A stretch of 8,513 nucleotides of DNA. It comes from Clostridiales bacterium. GTDB taxonomy: Bacteria > Bacillota > Clostridia > Lutisporales > Lutisporaceae. Both the position numbers and the translations under genes were made by a program. Location: assembly GCA_012522255.1 (NCBI GenBank), contig JAAYKT010000120.1:1-8513 (forward strand). The letters run 5' to 3'. Below the pieces are notes generated by a model that was not told the origin of the DNA, did no database searches, and saw only the letters and a list, made by a program, of their open reading frames with translations. How positions within the stretch are numbered: position 1 is the stretch's first letter; the number at the start of each line of letters is the position of its first letter. This document shows, piece by piece, positions 6,562-8,513 of the stretch.

Positions 6562-7329
6562 ATGGAAAAGGTAGTTGAAATGCATAATGTATCCATGAAC
6601 TACCATGCGCTAAGTGGTGAAACCCAGGCTATAGAAAAATTGTCCTTAACAGTCTCAGATGGCGAATTTATCAGCATAGTTGGCCCAAGCGGATGCGGAA
6701 AATCTACACTTTTATCCTTGATTTCCGGTGTTTTGGAACCTTCAAAAGGAAAAATATTTATAAAAAGTAAAGAGGTCCAAAGGCCAACAGGAAATATCGG
6801 ATATATGCTTCAAAAAGATCATCTGTTTGAGTGGAGAACAATTATAAAAAATGTGATTATTGGCTTGGAAATACAAGGTACTTTAAATGAAAAAACATAT
6901 GATTCCGCGGAAAAACTCCTTAAGGAGTATGGTCTGTATGAGTTTAAAAATCATTATCCCAGGCAATTGTCAGGAGGAATGAGGCAGAGGGCTGCTTTAA
7001 TTAGAACTTTAGCCACTAACCCTGACATACTACTTTTAGATGAGCCTTTTTCTGCTTTGGATTACCAAACCAGGCTTGCTATTTCTGAAGAGATTTGGCT
7101 CATTATAAAAAAGGAAAAAAAGACAGCAATTCTTGTAACCCACGATATAGCTGAAGCAATATCAATGTCCGACAGAGTAATCGTTTTAACAAAACGACCT
7201 GCTGAAGTAAAATCAATACATGAAATCAATTTAACCTGTGAAAACAAAACTCCTATAAACTGCAGAGAAGCTCCTGAATTCAGGTTTTATTTCAATACAA
7301 TATGGAAGGAGTTGGATGTACATGTATGA
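6562..7329 (+). CDS. ABC transporter ATP-binding protein, SsuB/TauB type
   Basis: The cytoplasmic ATPase subunit that powers the importer. All nucleotide-binding motifs are present in order: Walker A GPSGCGKST (41-49), Q-loop Q84, signature LSGGMRQR (136-143), Walker B ILLLDEP (156-162), D-loop SALD (164-167) and the H-loop THD with H194. The 255-residue length is typical of the nitrate/sulfonate/taurine importer class, and there is no extra regulatory domain. The start is supported by GGGGGTG 5 nt upstream of the ATG, although that site can pair with an upstream complementary segment. Its 3' end overlaps the permease gene by 14 bp, so those two are translationally coupled, in contrast to the 102-bp structured gap before it. 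Confidence 0.93.
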   Translation: MEKVVEMHNVSMNYHALSGETQAIEKLSLTVSDGEFISIVGPSGCGKSTLLSLISGVLEPSKGKIFIKSKEVQRPTGNIGYMLQKDHLFEWRTIIKNVIIGLEIQGTLNEKTYDSAEKLLKEYGLYEFKNHYPRQLSGGMRQRAALIRTLATNPDILLLDEPFSALDYQTRLAISEEIWLIIKKEKKTAILVTHDIAEAISMSDRVIVLTKRPAEVKSIHEINLTCENKTPINCREAPEFRFYFNTIWKELDVHV

Positions 7330-8128
7330 TGATAACGGTATGTCACAGGAACATTATAATTTTTTAAAAAACAAAGTCATGTTAAAAAGGGCAGTTTTTT
7401 TTAGCAGAATAGTTATTCTGATTTTAATTTTTGCAGCCTGGGAAATCGCAGCAAACATGAAATGGATAGACCCTTTCATTATGAGCCAGCCAACTAGAAT
7501 GATTAGAGCTGCTATAAATCTATCAAAAGATGGTTCTCTTTTTCTCCATACCGGAGTGACATTATTTGAAACAATAGTGGGTTTTACACTGGGTACAGTT
7601 TTAGGCACTTTAATAGCTATAATACTTTGGTGGTCGGATTTTTTGGCCAAGGTAATGGATCCTTATCTTGTGGTATTAAATGCTCTTCCAAAAACAGCAT
7701 TAGGACCCGTCATTTTAGTTTGGATAGGAGGAACAACAAAATCCATTATAATTATGGCGCTATTAGTGTCAATTATTGTTACGATAATCAGTGTGTATAC
7801 AAGTTTCAGCAATTGTGACGAAGAAAAAATAAAGCTTTTAAAAACCTTTGGTGCCAGTAAATGGCAGGTTTTGAAACTTGTTGTACTGCCTTCAAATATT
7901 CCTTCTATTATCTCGGCTTTAAAGATCAATGTGGGACTCTCTTTGGTAGGTGTAATTGTTGGAGAATTTCTCGTTTCCAGAGCAGGTTTGGGGCATCTTA
8001 TCATATATGGCGGTCAAGTCTTTCAGATGGATATGGTTATGCTAAGTGTCATAATATTGGCAATAACAGCCGCTGTATTGTATCTGTCTGTTCTATGGAT
8101 TGAAAAAAAAGTATCAAAAATGATGTGA
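7316..8128 (+). CDS. ABC transporter permease, SsuC/TauC type
   Basis: The membrane channel subunit, expected to act as a homodimer with the ATPase. The 270 residues contain about six hydrophobic segments: 26-46, 82-105, 115-136, 143-163, roughly 196-220 and 240-261. The cytoplasmic EAA loop that docks on the ATPase is visible as KLLKTFGASKWQVLKLVVLP (173-192), with the conserved glycine at 179. Two in-frame ATGs are possible starts: 7316 is 4 nt and 7322 is 10 nt after the AAGGAG at 7306-7311. I give the longer form; the difference is two residues. The gene overlaps the ATPase gene, and its stop codon lies within a palindromic terminator. Confidence 0.92.
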   Translation: MYMYDDNGMSQEHYNFLKNKVMLKRAVFFSRIVILILIFAAWEIAANMKWIDPFIMSQPTRMIRAAINLSKDGSLFLHTGVTLFETIVGFTLGTVLGTLIAIILWWSDFLAKVMDPYLVVLNALPKTALGPVILVWIGGTTKSIIIMALLVSIIVTIISVYTSFSNCDEEKIKLLKTFGASKWQVLKLVVLPSNIPSIISALKINVGLSLVGVIVGEFLVSRAGLGHLIIYGGQVFQMDMVMLSVIILAITAAVLYLSVLWIEKKVSKMM

Positions 8129-8150
8129 GTAATTACTCACATCATTTTTG
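8115..8150. terminator. bidirectional intrinsic terminator, perfect 36-bp palindrome
   Basis: The arms CAAAAATGATGTGAGTAA (8115-8132) and TTACTCACATCATTTTTG (8133-8150) are exact reverse complements. On either strand the hairpin is preceded by an A-run and followed by a T-run, so it can end transcription of the importer operon (+) and of the converging HAD gene (-). The permease TGA (8126-8128) lies inside the left arm, so the terminator overlaps the last codons of the gene. Confidence 0.85.
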
Positions 8151-8185
8151 TTTCTGCTTATTTATTTCAACATTATTTGTGTAAA

Positions 8186-8513
8186 TCATATAATATCAAG
8201 GAGCTGTGACAATTCACCGATTGTATAGTCAGGAACTATGTTATCTTGATAATCGCCAGCCTCACTCCAACTTACAAAAGCACTTTTTATGCCTGCGTTT
8301 TTAGCACATTTAATATCAAATACACTATCCCCTATCATTATAGCTTCCTCAGGTTTGGCATTTAGTAATGATAAAGCTTTATTAATAGGGTCCGGGTTTG
8401 GTTTATGCTTATCGGTATCTTCGTACCCGATTATCCCGCTAAAATAATCTTGCAAATTAAAAATTTCTAAACCTCTTCGGGCTAAAATTTTTCTTTTTGA
8501 AGTAACTATACAG
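8186..8513 (-). CDS. HAD-superfamily phosphatase, PpaX/Gph-like, N-terminus outside window
   Basis: The frame is open to the window edge, so this is the C-terminal ~108 residues of a protein probably about 210-220 long. The visible part begins with IVTSKRKILARRGL, which carries HAD motif II (Ser/Thr of IVTSK). Motif III lysine follows in HKPNPDP and motif IV in IGDSVFDI, whose aspartates bind magnesium. The pattern fits the phosphoglycolate phosphatase/pyrophosphatase PpaX subgroup, where KPNP and a GLE segment are common. Motif I (DxD nucleophile) should lie upstream of the window and cannot be checked. A TTG at 8455 is not a convincing start because homologous sequence continues before it. 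Substrate is uncertain: HAD families are hard to assign from half a protein. The gene converges on the ABC importer and shares its terminator. Confidence 0.82.
   Translation of the reverse strand, partial: CIVTSKRKILARRGLEIFNLQDYFSGIIGYEDTDKHKPNPDPINKALSLLNAKPEEAIMIGDSVFDIKCAKNAGIKSAFVSWSEAGDYQDNIVPDYTIGELSQLLDII

Noticed and set aside
7663..8004. Minus-strand open frame opposite the permease gene
   Set aside because: It is the complement of a well-supported membrane protein and has no start signal or recognisable domain.

Overview
The window is AT-rich with clostridial-type housekeeping genes: a DUF4364 protein, a T-box-controlled valS-folC operon, a phosphatidylglycerophosphate synthase, an SsuA/THI5-type ABC importer with a Gram-positive lipobox, and a PpaX/Gph-like HAD phosphatase. 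Shine-Dalgarno sites are strong. Together this points to a low-GC Firmicute of class Clostridia; I cannot support a genus. I see no mobile element, CRISPR array, rRNA or tRNA gene.

Layout. Bases 1-499 (+) hold the 3' part of a DUF4364 gene that starts just outside the window. It converges on and overlaps the end of folC by 39 bp. Bases 461-4444 (-) are folC and valS, transcribed valS then folC and tightly coupled: the folC ribosome-binding site overlaps the valS stop codon. Bases 4445-4740 (-) carry the promoter and a full T-box leader for that operon, with stem I, distal hairpins, antiterminator and terminator. Its acceptor-binding bulge fits tRNA-Val, and its specifier loop contains GUA, although one base away from the usual register. 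Bases 4749-5267 (-) are a pgsA-type gene, most likely started from a TTG codon and ending only 11 bp before the valS -35 box.

Bases 5268-5457 are a divergent control region. Bases 5458-8128 (+) encode a complete three-gene ABC importer: lipoprotein binding protein, ATPase and permease. The ligand cannot be named from sequence. The gap between the binding-protein and ATPase genes holds a terminator-like hairpin and an 8-base segment perfectly complementary to the ATPase Shine-Dalgarno region, a good candidate for a stoichiometry control element. The importer ends in a perfect 36-bp palindrome that overlaps the permease stop codon and probably terminates transcription in both directions. Bases 8186-8513 (-) are the C-terminal part of the HAD phosphatase, cut by the window edge.

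Most of the window is core metabolism and translation. The parts most worth a second look are regulatory: the ATPase RBS-sequestering structure, the T-box specifier register, and the orphan importer. I found no clear sign of a wholly new gene system.
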